From Bifidobacterium bombi DSM 19703 (GTDB taxonomy: Bacteria > Actinomycetota > Actinomycetes > Actinomycetales > Bifidobacteriaceae), in assembly GCF_000737845.1 (NCBI RefSeq), contig NZ_ATLK01000001.1:186001-250000 (forward strand): a DNA stretch of 64,000 nt, given 5' to 3'. The notes under the pieces are model-generated. The model was given only the letters and a program-made list of their open reading frames with translations. It did not search any database and had not been told where the DNA came from. The translations under genes were made by a program, and so were the position numbers. Shown here in pieces: positions 19,540-29,178 of the stretch (positions within the stretch are counted from its first letter, which is position 1; every line of letters starts with the position of its first letter).

Positions 19540-21915
19540 ATGACCGCAGTTGATGAGAAGGCACCGAGTGCCGAAGAGCTCAACGCGAAGGCTTGGAACG
19601 GCTTCGTAGCTGGCGACTGGCAAAAGGGCATCGATGTCAGGGACTTTATTCAGAAGAATTACACACCGTACGACGGGGATGAGTCTTTCCTTGCCAAGGC
19701 CACCGATAAGACCAAAGAGATGTGGAACTACCTCGATACGCATCAGCTTGCGGTCGAACGCAAGCAGCGTGTCTATGACGTGGAGACCCACATTCCCGCA
19801 GGCATCGATAACTTCAAGCCGGGCTACATCATGGATAAGGAGCACGACAATGTGATAGTCGGCATCCAGACAGATGAACCCTGCAAGCGCGAGATGATGC
19901 CAAATGGTGGTTGGCGTATGGTCGAGCAGGCCATCGGTGAGGCCGGCAAGGAAGTCGACCCCAACATCAAGACCATCTTCACCAAATACCGTAAGACGCA
20001 CAATGATGGCGTGTTCGGCGTATACACCAAGCAGATCAAGCTCGCGCGCCATAACAAGGTCCTCACCGGTTTGCCCGATGCTTACGGTCGTGGCCGTATC
20101 ATCGGCGATTACCGTCGAGTGGCACTCTATGGCGTCAATTACCTCATTGAGCAGAAGAAGATTGACAAGGACTCGATTCCTTACCGCAACGATTTCACCG
20201 AGACTGAGGTCGAGCACTGGATTCGGTTCCGCGAGGAGCACGCCGATCAGATCAAGGCGTTGCAGGAGCTCATCGCTCTGGGCAAGACCTATGGTCTCGA
20301 TCTTTCGCGTCCGGCGCAGAATGCCCAGGAAGCCGTGCAGTGGACCTACATGGGTTACTTGGCCTCGGTCAAGAGCCAGGATGGTGCAGCCATGAGCTTC
20401 GGCCGCAATTCCGCCTTCTTCGATTGCTACTTCGAACGCGATTTGAAGAACGGCACGCTTGATGAAGTCCACGCTCAGGAGATCATCGACCAGATCGTCC
20501 TCAAGCTGCGCATCGTCCGCTTCCTGCGTACCGAGGAATATGACCAGGTCTTCTCCGGCGATCCCTACTGGGCCACTTGGTCCGATGCGGGCATGGGTGA
20601 TGACGGCCGTCATATGGTCACTAAGACCTCGTTCCGTCTGCTTGCCACCTTGACCTTGGACCACTTGGGGCCGGGGCCGGAACCGAACATCACCATTTTC
20701 TGGAACCCGAAGCTTCCTGAAGCCTACAAGCGCTATTGCGCCCGTATCTCCATCGAGACCTCCGCCATCCAATACGAGTCCGATCCTGATATCCGCGGCC
20801 ATTGGGGCGACGATGCGGCGATCGCCTGCTGTGTGTCCCCGATGCGCGTAGGAAAGCAGATGCAGTTCTTCGGTGCGCGCGTGAACTCGGCCAAGGCCCT
20901 GCTTTACGCCATCAACGGTGGTCGCGACGAGATGACCGGCATGCAGGTCATCGACAAAGGTGTCATCGATCCGGTTCGTCCCGAGGCTGACGGCACCCTT
21001 GACTACGAGAAAGTCAAGGCTAACTACGAGCGTGCCCTTCAGTGGCTCTCCGAGACCTACATGGAAGCGCTCAACATCATCCATTACATGCATGATAAGT
21101 ATGCTTACGAGGCCATCGAGATGGCTTTGCACGACAAGGAGATCTACCGCACCATGGCCTGCGGCATGTCGGGTCTGTCCATTGCGGCGGATTCGCTGTC
21201 CGCGCTGAAATATGCCAAGGTGTACCCGATCACGAACGCGCAGGCCAAGGACATGCCTGGCCATGAGGACGAGTACGTCGAAGGCGTGGACGATGACCTG
21301 ATCGTCGGCTATCGTACCGAGGGTGAGTTCCCGCTGTACGGCAACGACGACGACCGGGCCGATGACCTCGCCAAGTGGGTCGCAGCGACGGTCATGAGCC
21401 AGCTCAAGAAGCTGCCGGTGTACCGTAACGCGGTCCCCACGCAGTCCATCCTCACCATCACCTCCAATGTGGTGTATGGCAAGGCCACTGGCTCCTTCCC
21501 GTCCGGGCACAAGAAGGGCACCCCGTACGCTCCTGGCGCCAATCCGGAGAACGGCATGGACACCCATGGCATGCTGCCCTCCATGTTCTCGGTAGGCAAA
21601 ATCGACTATGACGATGCGTTGGACGGCATTTCGCTTACCAACACCATCACTCCCGACGGCTTGGGCCGTGACGATGAGGAGCGCATCACCAACCTGGTGG
21701 GCATCCTCGATTCGGGCAACGGTCACGGTCTGTATCACGCCAACATCAACGTGCTTCGCAAGGAGCAGCTTGAGGACGCGGTGGCGCACCCCGAAAAGTA
21801 CCCGCACCTGACCGTGCGCGTCTCGGGATATGCCGTGAACTTTGTCAAGCTCACTCGCGAACAGCAGCTTGACGTCATCTCCCGTACGTTCCATCAGGGT
21901 GCGGTGACGGACTGA
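19540..21915 (+). CDS. pflB: Formate acetyltransferase (pyruvate formate-lyase)
   Basis: A 791-residue glycyl-radical enzyme converting pyruvate and CoA into acetyl-CoA and formate, the alternative to lactate formation at the end of the bifid shunt. The adjacent catalytic cysteines are in IACCVSPMR (about residues 430-431), and the radical glycine is in [10 protein letters not shown] (about residue 763). The full-length domain is intact. AAGGAG lies 7 bases before the ATG. A perfect-stem terminator follows, and the activating enzyme gene lies downstream with its own regulatory region. Confidence 0.97.
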   Translation: MTAVDEKAPSAEELNAKAWNGFVAGDWQKGIDVRDFIQKNYTPYDGDESFLAKATDKTKEMWNYLDTHQLAVERKQRVYDVETHIPAGIDNFKPGYIMDKEHDNVIVGIQTDEPCKREMMPNGGWRMVEQAIGEAGKEVDPNIKTIFTKYRKTHNDGVFGVYTKQIKLARHNKVLTGLPDAYGRGRIIGDYRRVALYGVNYLIEQKKIDKDSIPYRNDFTETEVEHWIRFREEHADQIKALQELIALGKTYGLDLSRPAQNAQEAVQWTYMGYLASVKSQDGAAMSFGRNSAFFDCYFERDLKNGTLDEVHAQEIIDQIVLKLRIVRFLRTEEYDQVFSGDPYWATWSDAGMGDDGRHMVTKTSFRLLATLTLDHLGPGPEPNITIFWNPKLPEAYKRYCARISIETSAIQYESDPDIRGHWGDDAAIACCVSPMRVGKQMQFFGARVNSAKALLYAINGGRDEMTGMQVIDKGVIDPVRPEADGTLDYEKVKANYERALQWLSETYMEALNIIHYMHDKYAYEAIEMALHDKEIYRTMACGMSGLSIAADSLSALKYAKVYPITNAQAKDMPGHEDEYVEGVDDDLIVGYRTEGEFPLYGNDDDRADDLAKWVAATVMSQLKKLPVYRNAVPTQSILTITSNVVYGKATGSFPSGHKKGTPYAPGANPENGMDTHGMLPSMFSVGKIDYDDALDGISLTNTITPDGLGRDDEERITNLVGILDSGNGHGLYHANINVLRKEQLEDAVAHPEKYPHLTVRVSGYAVNFVKLTREQQLDVISRTFHQGAVTD

Positions 21916-21954
21916 TTGCAGCGCGTGCCGTGAAAGGCGATGCGCCAAGATAGA

Positions 21955-21995
21955 TTCAGGGGCGACACCTTAGGGGTCGCCCCTGAACGTTTTTA
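21955..21995 (+). terminator. Rho-independent terminator of pflB
   Basis: Perfect 12-bp arms (TTCAGGGGCGAC at 21955-21966 and its complement at 21976-21987) with a 9-base loop, followed by CGTTTTTA. It separates pflB transcription from pflA. Confidence 0.9.
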
Positions 21996-22014
21996 TTGTG
22001 AAAGAGGTCACAAT
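21995..22014. promoter_or_regulatory. Perfect CRP/FNR-like palindrome upstream of pflA
   Basis: ATTGTGA-AAGAGG-TCACAAT, a perfect 7+7 inverted repeat of the CRP/FNR type, located between the pflB terminator and pflA and ending 80 bases before the pflA start. A further half-site (ATTGTGA) occurs at about 22032. Confidence 0.65.
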
Positions 22015-22094
22015 GCATGCTCGCATGGTTCATTGTGACGCTTCGCCGTTGAGCCTTCGACTACAATGATAGAGGAAGCAAAAGGAGTGCGACG

Positions 22095-23060
22095 ATGACT
22101 GCCACCACACCAATGAAGATGGAGACCTCCGCAAATGGCTCCACGACGCGCGTTGAGGTTTCTTCTGGTGCGTCCCGCGATTCGGAGAATACGGGATTCC
22201 GCACCACGACGCCTCATATGCTCAAGACCTCCAAGGTATATGCCAAGCGTGCCCTGATGGGTGGGCTCTCGGGTTTCCGTTCGCCCGTGGGAATGGACAG
22301 GCGCGACCGTGTCCAAGCCATGAGAACGGGTGATATCGGCTTCGTGCATTCCTGGGACATCAACACTTCAGTCGATGGACCTGGTACGCGCATGACGGTG
22401 TTCATGAGTGGTTGCCCGTTGCGCTGTCAGTTTTGTCAGAATCCGGATACATGGAAGATGCGCGACGGCAAACCTGTCTATCTGGACGATATGGTTGGAC
22501 ATATCGTGAGATATAAGGACATATTCCAATCCACTGGTGGCGGCGTCACCGTGTCCGGTGGGGAATCGATGATGCAGGCCGCATTCGTCTCTCGGGTTTT
22601 TCACGCTGTCAAGAAGGAGGGTGTCGGCACCTGTCTCGATACATCGGGTTTCCTCGGCCGCTCATGGACCGACGAGATGCTTGAGGATGTGGACATGTGT
22701 TTGCTTGACGTCAAAAGCGGCGACGAAGAGACCTATCACAGGGTCACCGGTGCGGCGTTGGCGCCGACGATTGAGTTCGGAGAGCGCTATGCGAGGCTCG
22801 GCAAGAGGATCTGGGTGCGGTTCGTTCTAGTTCCCGGTCTGACCGATAGTGTGGAGAACGTGGAGAATGTGGCGAAGATATGCGAGCGTTTTGGAGATGC
22901 GGTCGAGCATATCGATGTGCTCGGTTTCCACCAGCTTGGCCGTCCGAAGTGGCATGAGTTGCGCATCCCCTATCCGTTGGAGACGTGCGAGGGACCGAGC
23001 AGGGAACTCAAGGATCGGGTAAGGCAGCAGTTCCGCGACCACGGTTTCGTGGTGTACTGA
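22095..23060 (+). CDS. pflA: Pyruvate formate-lyase activating enzyme (radical SAM)
   Basis: A 321-residue radical-SAM activase that installs the glycyl radical on PflB. The 4Fe-4S motif is GCPLRCQFCQN (Cys 107, 111, 114), followed by GGGVTVSGGESMMQ, which binds SAM, and LLDVKSGDEETYH. Compared with E. coli PflA the cluster motif is displaced by about 77 residues because of a polar N-terminal extension; AGGAGTGCGACG directly precedes the ATG, so the extension appears to be translated. It is in the same orientation as pflB but separated by a terminator and a second CRP-like site. Confidence 0.95.
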   Translation: MTATTPMKMETSANGSTTRVEVSSGASRDSENTGFRTTTPHMLKTSKVYAKRALMGGLSGFRSPVGMDRRDRVQAMRTGDIGFVHSWDINTSVDGPGTRMTVFMSGCPLRCQFCQNPDTWKMRDGKPVYLDDMVGHIVRYKDIFQSTGGGVTVSGGESMMQAAFVSRVFHAVKKEGVGTCLDTSGFLGRSWTDEMLEDVDMCLLDVKSGDEETYHRVTGAALAPTIEFGERYARLGKRIWVRFVLVPGLTDSVENVENVAKICERFGDAVEHIDVLGFHQLGRPKWHELRIPYPLETCEGPSRELKDRVRQQFRDHGFVVY

Positions 23061-23140
23061 CCGCATTGCTTCTTCGTGTCGGGACTTGCCTGCAGCGATT
23101 GTTCCGGTCAAGGCCGTCAGGCAGTCAATACGCCGCTGTT

Positions 23141-23177
23141 GCGGACTCCGCAGTCTCCTGTAGCCTGCGGAGTCCGC
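23141..23177. terminator. GC-rich hairpin after pflA
   Basis: Perfect 12-bp arms (GCGGACTCCGCA at 23141-23152 and its complement at 23166-23177) with a 13-base loop. There is no T-run, so termination is likely but not certain. Confidence 0.5.
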
Positions 23178-23363
23178 GTTGTCCATTGTCGGTATCCGTG
23201 GTCGTGTGGTTTGTGTACGACCGGCATATGGTGTTGGTTTCGTCGCAAGGCGTGGCATGTGTTACGTTTCGACAATGGTTCGGCGTAGTGTTGTGGGCGG
23301 TTGGATCGGCGGTGGAGGTTGAACCGTCGCAACGAACTGAAACAGCCCAGAATACACAGGAGA

Positions 23364-24674
23364 ATGAGGTTGAGCGCTGAACCCAAGCTGCTTGCGGAAC
23401 CACGTGGGGGCGTTCCTGAAGTGGTGGATACCTTGCGGGGTTTCGAAGAGGCATGCGATCGTCTGGCGTCGGCTGACGGCCCCTTGGCGGCCGATGCGGA
23501 GCGTGCGTATTCTTATCGCTATTCACATAAGGACTGGCTCATCCAATTCAAACGTGAGGGCGCGGGCATCGTACTGCTTGATCCGGTGGCGCTGTCGGAG
23601 TTGGGTGTGCATTGGGATGTGTTCAATCAGGCCGTAGGCGGTGCCACATGGATATTGCATGATGCCATGCAGGATCTGCCCGGCTTCAATGAAATAGGTT
23701 TGAAGCCCGCGTCGTTGTTTGATACGGAGATCGCCGCCAAGCTTTTGGGGCAGCGTAAATTCGGCCTCGCCGCTGTAACAGAGCGCTACCTTGGAGTGAC
23801 GCTCGCCAAGGAGCATTCGGCCGCAGACTGGTCGTATCGGCCTTTGCCACGTGATTGGCGTAATTACGCCGCGCTCGACGTCGAAGTGCTCATCGAATTG
23901 GAGGAAGCGCTTCGCAGGGATCTTGAGGCCGAAGGCAAGTGGGAATGGGCCTTGCAGGAATTCGAAGATATCCTGCGAAAAGGGTTCTCCAGGAAGCGAC
24001 CAAGCCCAGACCCGTGGATGAACATCTCGCATTTCACTGCTTTGGGACAGGACAGGCGGGCGCAGGCGGTCGCGAAGGCGCTTTGGGAGAAGCGTGATGC
24101 ATTGGCCCGTGGTTTTGACATCGAGCCGACGCTGCTCCTTTCCGATGCCGCCATCATCGAAGCCGCACTGAAAAAACCTCACAACGCCGCTCAATTTCGT
24201 GCCATACGCTCGCTTAATGAACGTGTTCGGCGTAACGCCAGCGGTGAACAGGCGAAGATGTATGAGCGATACGCCCCGATTCAGCGCAAGGTGAAGCCTT
24301 CGGTATGGAAACAGGTCATCGAGCAGGCGCTTGAGTTGCCGCGCAGCAAATGGCCGAAACAGGTGCCCGGCAAGGAATCGCGACATGGAAAGGCGCCAAA
24401 ATCCATGTCGTATTGGGCCAAGCATCATCCGGAACGTCTCGATCGCCTGCGGACGGTGAGAAAGGCTGTGGGGCAGATTGCGGCCCGGACGAGGACACCT
24501 GATTCCATGGTGATAAAACCGCAGATATTGCGTAATCTCTGCTGGCGCGATGACGTCGATCGTTTTGACGAAGACGACGTGGCTTCGTTCTTTCGGGAGC
24601 AGGGTGCTCGTCAGTGGCAGATAGACCTCACTGCAGAGTCCGTAAGTCGAGCTATCATATGTGGGTTGCCTTAA
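23364..24674 (+). CDS. rnd: Ribonuclease D-like 3'-5' exonuclease with HRDC domain
   Basis: A DEDD-superfamily RNase D of 436 residues that trims RNA 3' ends. The catalytic acidic residues fall in LAADAERAYSYRY, WILHDAMQDLPGF and the DEDDy signature around NYAALDVEVLIELEEAL. HRDC-like helical domains occupy the second half. AGGAG lies only 1 base from the ATG at 23364, and a TTG at 23370 would be better spaced (7 bases), so the true start may be that TTG. It precedes tig by 33 bases. Confidence 0.85.
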   Translation: MRLSAEPKLLAEPRGGVPEVVDTLRGFEEACDRLASADGPLAADAERAYSYRYSHKDWLIQFKREGAGIVLLDPVALSELGVHWDVFNQAVGGATWILHDAMQDLPGFNEIGLKPASLFDTEIAAKLLGQRKFGLAAVTERYLGVTLAKEHSAADWSYRPLPRDWRNYAALDVEVLIELEEALRRDLEAEGKWEWALQEFEDILRKGFSRKRPSPDPWMNISHFTALGQDRRAQAVAKALWEKRDALARGFDIEPTLLLSDAAIIEAALKKPHNAAQFRAIRSLNERVRRNASGEQAKMYERYAPIQRKVKPSVWKQVIEQALELPRSKWPKQVPGKESRHGKAPKSMSYWAKHHPERLDRLRTVRKAVGQIAARTRTPDSMVIKPQILRNLCWRDDVDRFDEDDVASFFREQGARQWQIDLTAESVSRAIICGLP

Positions 24675-24707
24675 GGCATAAGTAGTCGTTATCAACAGGA
24701 GACCAGC

Positions 24708-26090
24708 GTGAAAATCAGCGTTAGAAATCTCGAGCCCACCAAGGTGAAGCTCACCGTCACAGTAGACCCAGAAGAGTTTGAGCCGTACATGGACAATGCT
24801 CGTAAGGAGATTGGCAAGCAGATCAATATTCCGGGCTTCCGTAAGGGCCATGTTCCGGGCAAGATTGTCGATCAGCGCGTTGGTTATCAAGCGGTGGCCG
24901 GCGAGGCTGCAAACAACGCTGTTCCGGAGTTTTATAGCAAGGCGCTGGAGGAGAAGAAGATCAGCGCCATGGCTCAGCCAGAGCTGGACGTTGCCGATCT
25001 GCCTTCCTCCGGCAAGGACGACACCAAGCTCAAATTCACGGCTACCGTGGAGCGTCGCCCCGATATCGAGCTTCCGAAGCTTGATGGCATGGTGATTGAC
25101 GTGGAGAAGGTGGAAGTCACCGATGAGGACGTCGACAAGCGCCTCGACAATCTGCGTCAGCGGTTCGGCACTTTGGTCGGTGTCGACCGCCCAGCCAAGA
25201 AGGGCGATTACGCGAACATCGATCTCGATGCGCAGATTGACGGTGAATCGGTCGATTCCCAAGAGGGAGTGAGCTATGAGTTGGGCAGCGGCACGTTGCT
25301 CGACGGCATCGATGAGGCACTCGACGGTCTTTCGGCGGGTGAGGAGACCACGTTCGAAGGTACGCTTGAAAGCGGCGAACATGAGGGCGAAAAGGCCCAG
25401 ATCAAGGTGAAGGTCAATTCGGTCAAGGCTGAGGAGCTTCCAGAACTTGACGATGACTTCGCCCAGGAGGCTTCCGAATTCGATACCTTGGATGACCTCA
25501 AGGCGGACATCCGCAAGCAGAGCGAACGCGACAGCGAGGGTCGTCAGGCCAACAACGCCCGCGATGCGTTCATTGCCCGTCTGGAGGACGGCTTGGATAT
25601 CCCGCTTCCCAAGGGCATCAAGGAGCAGATGGTCTCCGACCAGCTCAAGCAGGTCACGGCGGATCCGGACAAGGCCACTGCCGAGCAGAAGAAGCAGGCT
25701 GTGGAGAGCGTCGAGAAGGAGCTGCGTGATCAGATTGTGCTCGACACGCTCTCCGAGCAGATGGATGTTCAGGTGTCCCAGATGGATGTGATGAACTTTC
25801 TGATGTCCATTGCGCAACAGTACGGCATGGATCCCAATGCGTTCATCAGCGCCATCGTGAACAACGGACAGTTCGATTCCGCGGTACAGGAGGTTCGTCG
25901 TTCCAAGGGGCTGCTCGCGGGCATGCGCGCAGTCAAGTTCACCAGCGATGGCAAGGATCTTGATTTGAGCGCCTTCCTGAACGACGAGGAGTCCGAAGTT
26001 GAGGAAGAGGATGAAAGCGTCGAGGCCGCGACCGCTGCCGCTGCAGTGGCTGACGAGATCGCCTCGTCCGATGCGGACAAGACCGAGTGA
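24708..26090 (+). CDS. tig: Trigger factor, ribosome-associated chaperone
   Basis: A 460-residue trigger factor that binds nascent chains at the ribosome exit. The ribosome-docking signature is INIPGFRKGHVPGKIV in the N-terminal domain; an FKBP-type isomerase domain (about residues 150-240, KKGDYANIDLDAQIDG) and the long alpha-helical arm domain follow. The C-terminus is an acidic Glu/Ala-rich tail. The start is GTG, preceded by CAGGAGACCAGC. It is followed by the ClC gene and the clp genes, a common link of nascent-chain folding with proteolysis. Confidence 0.95.
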   Translation: MKISVRNLEPTKVKLTVTVDPEEFEPYMDNARKEIGKQINIPGFRKGHVPGKIVDQRVGYQAVAGEAANNAVPEFYSKALEEKKISAMAQPELDVADLPSSGKDDTKLKFTATVERRPDIELPKLDGMVIDVEKVEVTDEDVDKRLDNLRQRFGTLVGVDRPAKKGDYANIDLDAQIDGESVDSQEGVSYELGSGTLLDGIDEALDGLSAGEETTFEGTLESGEHEGEKAQIKVKVNSVKAEELPELDDDFAQEASEFDTLDDLKADIRKQSERDSEGRQANNARDAFIARLEDGLDIPLPKGIKEQMVSDQLKQVTADPDKATAEQKKQAVESVEKELRDQIVLDTLSEQMDVQVSQMDVMNFLMSIAQQYGMDPNAFISAIVNNGQFDSAVQEVRRSKGLLAGMRAVKFTSDGKDLDLSAFLNDEESEVEEEDESVEAATAAAAVADEIASSDADKTE

Positions 26091-26347
26091 TCGATCGGTT
26101 GTATCAATGAGTATGCAAAGGGCCTGAGCCATGTGCTTGGGTCCTTTTTGGTTCGTATGATGTTATCAGCGGACGTTCTTGTACCTGATGCCGGATAGGG
26201 ATTCAGGCAGGGCCGATTGTTGTGTCTCGTTGTCCGTGTTGCGTACGGGCCACAACATGATGGACGCGGTTCCGCAGGCTCGTGCCGCAGACGGATGAAA
26301 AACAATGTATGGCCTGCTTCTTCGACGGCCTACGGTGGGAGGCTCCA

Positions 26348-27721
26348 ATGAAACGGACGGATGCCAGTGGCGTCAGACGCGGTTTGACGACTTTGACGCT
26401 GCTTCTCGCTCTTGGCGTGGTCATAGGCTTGGCCTCTGGCCTGCTCGCCGTCATGCTCAAGGTCGTGGAACGCTTCATGATGGGCTACAGTGAGACCGCA
26501 GATGTGCCAGGACCGTATGCAGTCGCTTCTTGGCGTCGTGTCACCTCTGTCGTGTTGGGTTCGCTGTTCGCCGGCTTCATCTGGTGGCTGTTGCGCACCC
26601 GTACGAGACGCGTTCCTTCCGTCTCCAAAGCGGTGGAGGGCGAAAGCCTGCCGGTCTGGCAGACCACTGTCCATGTCCTGCTACAGATCTTCATCGTGGG
26701 TTCCGGCTCGTCGATTGGAAGGGAGGTGGCGCCACGCGAGTTCGCGGCGATGCTCGCACAACGTATGTGCAAGGCGTTCGGCATCGACGGACGTCAGGGA
26801 CGCGCCATTGTTGCGTGTGCGGCCGCCGCTGGTCTGGCCGGTGTCTATGACGCGCCGCTGGCCGGGGCTTTTTTCGCTGTCGAGATTCTGCTTGTCGACA
26901 TCAGTATCAGGACCGTTGCGTTGGCTTTGGGAATGTGCGCGGTCTCGGCCTACGTCGCTTCATTCATCAAAGGCGATGCCGTGTTTTACGATATGCGCCT
27001 CATAAAGGGTTCGATACCTGACTGGCGGCTGGTCGTATTCGCTGTGATTTGCGGTGTCTGCGCAGGCATGGTCGGCTTGCTTTTCCGTAAGGCGTCATCG
27101 TGGGCTCAAACCAACCAGGCGCAGGGAATCGGCATCGTCTGGCAGATGCCATTGGCTGCAATGTTTACGGGCGTGGTTGCCATATGGTTGCCGCAGGTGA
27201 TGGGCAATGGCAGGACTGCGGCGCAATTCGCCTTCTCTACGGCACCGGGGGGCAAAATGTCGATAAACGCAGGATCGACGCCGGCGACTGCTCCGTCCTT
27301 ACGATGGGTTGCGCTTGTTATGCTGGCGGTGCTGTTAGCCAAAATGGCGCTTACCGTACTCACGATTCGATCAGGAGCTTCCGGTGGCGTGCTTCAGCCG
27401 GGCATAGCCCTTGGTGCTGTTTTGGGTGGTCTGCTTGGTATCTTGGCGTTTCTGGTCTTTCCGGGCTTTGCTGCCCATCTCTCCGTCACGGCGTGTGCTC
27501 TGGTGGGTGCCGCCGGTCTTTTGTCGGTGTCGCAACAGGCGCCTTTGATGGCGATGAGCTTGGTGATGGAGCTGACGAACGCACCCTCCTCATACTTACT
27601 GCCCATGGCAATCGCCAGTGTTACCGGGTTGGTCGTATCGTGGTGGTTGGAAGCGTCCTTTTCTTCACGTCCTCAGCTCAAAGAGCCTCGGTGTCGCGGA
27701 GTTCAGGGTAAGATTTCATAA
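26348..27721 (+). CDS. ClC-family chloride channel/antiporter
   Basis: A 457-residue polytopic membrane protein of the voltage-gated chloride channel superfamily, with about 10-12 hydrophobic segments. The anion-selectivity motif is GSGSSIGREVAP. The usual gating-Glu position of the GREGP motif is occupied by Val (GREVAP), which in other ClC proteins separates channel-like from proton-coupled transport. A second signature, GVYDAPLAGAFFAVEILL, follows. The start at 26348 has GGGAGG 5 bases upstream. It ends 26 bases before clpP1 and may be cotranscribed with it. Confidence 0.88.
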   Translation: MKRTDASGVRRGLTTLTLLLALGVVIGLASGLLAVMLKVVERFMMGYSETADVPGPYAVASWRRVTSVVLGSLFAGFIWWLLRTRTRRVPSVSKAVEGESLPVWQTTVHVLLQIFIVGSGSSIGREVAPREFAAMLAQRMCKAFGIDGRQGRAIVACAAAAGLAGVYDAPLAGAFFAVEILLVDISIRTVALALGMCAVSAYVASFIKGDAVFYDMRLIKGSIPDWRLVVFAVICGVCAGMVGLLFRKASSWAQTNQAQGIGIVWQMPLAAMFTGVVAIWLPQVMGNGRTAAQFAFSTAPGGKMSINAGSTPATAPSLRWVALVMLAVLLAKMALTVLTIRSGASGGVLQPGIALGAVLGGLLGILAFLVFPGFAAHLSVTACALVGAAGLLSVSQQAPLMAMSLVMELTNAPSSYLLPMAIASVTGLVVSWWLEASFSSRPQLKEPRCRGVQGKIS

Positions 27722-27747
27722 CGTAACAACCGTAGGAACAAGGAGAT

Positions 27748-28404
27748 ATGGTGGCAGGATTGCTGACATCTACGCCGTTGATGGCGGCTCCCTCGATGGA
27801 CGATGGGGACAGCGCCCCGACCGCCATCACGGACCCGATTTTCAACAGGCTGCTCAAGGATCGAATTATTTGGCTTGGTGATGAAGTCAAGGATGCCAAT
27901 GCCAATGTCATCTGTGCCCAGATGCTGATGCTCGCGGCCGAGGACCCGAAGAAGGATATCTGGCTTTACATCAATTCGCCCGGCGGATCCATCACTGCAG
28001 GCATGGCCATCTACGACACCATGCAGCTCATTGAACCGGATGTCGCCACCGTGGCCGTCGGTATGGCAGCGTCGATGGGACAGTTCCTGCTTTCCAGCGG
28101 TACTAAGGGCAAGCGTTTCGCAACAAGCCATGCGCGCATCCTTATGCATCAGCCTTCAGGCGGCATCGGTGGCACCGCGACGGATGTGCGCATCAACGCT
28201 GAGCTCATCATGGATATGAAGAGGACATTGTCGCAGCTCACTGCTGAACAGACGGGGCACACCCTTGAGGAAATCTATCGGGACAACGAGTATGACCATT
28301 GGTACACGGCTCAGCAGGCTTTGGAATATGGTTTCTTCGACAAGATCGTGACCACTCCGGGCACCATGAGTACCTCGGATGCCGCAGGTAAGGATGGTGA
28401 ATGA
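27748..28404 (+). CDS. clpP1: ATP-dependent Clp protease proteolytic subunit 1
   Basis: A 218-residue ClpP with Ser (about residue 109) in [11 protein letters not shown], His in [11 protein letters not shown] and the catalytic Asp region RDNEYDHW. The handle region [19 protein letters not shown] is typical. An AAGGAG precedes the ATG by only 2 bases; the adjoining GTG codon would be better spaced. The last four bases overlap the start of clpP2 (ATGA), so the two subunits are made in a coupled manner, as expected for the mixed ClpP1P2 barrel of actinobacteria. Confidence 0.95.
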   Translation: MVAGLLTSTPLMAAPSMDDGDSAPTAITDPIFNRLLKDRIIWLGDEVKDANANVICAQMLMLAAEDPKKDIWLYINSPGGSITAGMAIYDTMQLIEPDVATVAVGMAASMGQFLLSSGTKGKRFATSHARILMHQPSGGIGGTATDVRINAELIMDMKRTLSQLTAEQTGHTLEEIYRDNEYDHWYTAQQALEYGFFDKIVTTPGTMSTSDAAGKDGE

Positions 28405-29081
28405 GCATGGCCAGTGAAGAGGCGAAATTCGTCGAGCGTGCAAACAGGCTCGCGGGTCCGGCGGGTGTGGCTGGATCGGGCTCACCGCTGAACCGTTACG
28501 TCATGCCCCAGTTCAGCGAGAAGACACCTTACGGCATGAAGACCCAGGATGCGTACTCGAGGTTGTTCGAGGACCGTATCATCTTCATGGGCGTGCAGGT
28601 GGACGACACCTCGGCCGACGATATCATGGCGCAGCTGCTTGTCTTGGAAAGCCAGGATCCCAATCGCGATGTCATGATGTACATCAATTCGCCCGGCGGT
28701 TCGATGACCGCCATGACGGCGATTTACGACACCATGCAGTACATCCAGCCTGACGTACAGACGGTGTGCCTAGGTCAGGCGGCTTCAGCGGCGGCGATTC
28801 TGCTCGCGGCGGGAACGAAGGGCAAAAGGCTCATGCTTCCCAACGCCCGCGTGCTCATCCATCAGCCGGCCATTGACCAGGGATTCGGCAAGGCCACGGA
28901 GATCGAGATCCAGGCCAAGGAGATGTTGCGCATGCGCGAGTGGTTGGAGGAGACCCTCGCCAAGCACACCGGCCAAAGTGTCGAACGCGTCCGTAAGGAC
29001 ATCGAAGTCGATACCTTCCTTACCGCTGAGGAGGCCAAGGAGTACGGCATGGTAGACGAGGTTCTCGAACGTCGTAAGTGA
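28401..29081 (+). CDS. clpP2: ATP-dependent Clp protease proteolytic subunit 2
   Basis: The second ClpP paralogue, 226 residues, with a longer N-terminal propeptide region before the conserved core. Catalytic Ser (about residue 129) is in [11 protein letters not shown], His in ARVLIHQPA and the Asp in [12 protein letters not shown]. It overlaps clpP1 by four bases. Two non-identical ClpP subunits are expected to form a heterotetradecamer served by ClpX and ClpC. Confidence 0.96.
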   Translation: MSMASEEAKFVERANRLAGPAGVAGSGSPLNRYVMPQFSEKTPYGMKTQDAYSRLFEDRIIFMGVQVDDTSADDIMAQLLVLESQDPNRDVMMYINSPGGSMTAMTAIYDTMQYIQPDVQTVCLGQAASAAAILLAAGTKGKRLMLPNARVLIHQPAIDQGFGKATEIEIQAKEMLRMREWLEETLAKHTGQSVERVRKDIEVDTFLTAEEAKEYGMVDEVLERRK

Positions 29082-29117
29082 CGGCCTATGGGCTCGGACC
29101 GAGCGAATATATGCACC

Positions 29118-29146
29118 ATACCCCGGCGTTCGCGCGTCCGGGGTAT
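29118..29146 (+). terminator. Hairpin between clpP2 and clpX
   Basis: Perfect 9-bp arms (ATACCCCGG at 29118-29126 and CCGGGGTAT at 29138-29146) with an 11-base loop and a following TCTGTT. It probably terminates or attenuates the clpP transcript before clpX. Confidence 0.6.
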
Positions 29147-29178
29147 TCTGTTGATACTAGCATCGTAAGGAGTTGGTC

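Noticed and set aside
19483-21948. Very long reverse open frame of 821 codons
   Set aside because: Exactly antisense to pflB, which is unmistakable; the reverse product shows no recognisable domain and no start signal.
23523-26132. Reverse open frame of 869 codons
   Set aside because: Spans the antisense of both rnd and tig, two well-supported genes; no ribosome-binding site or domain.
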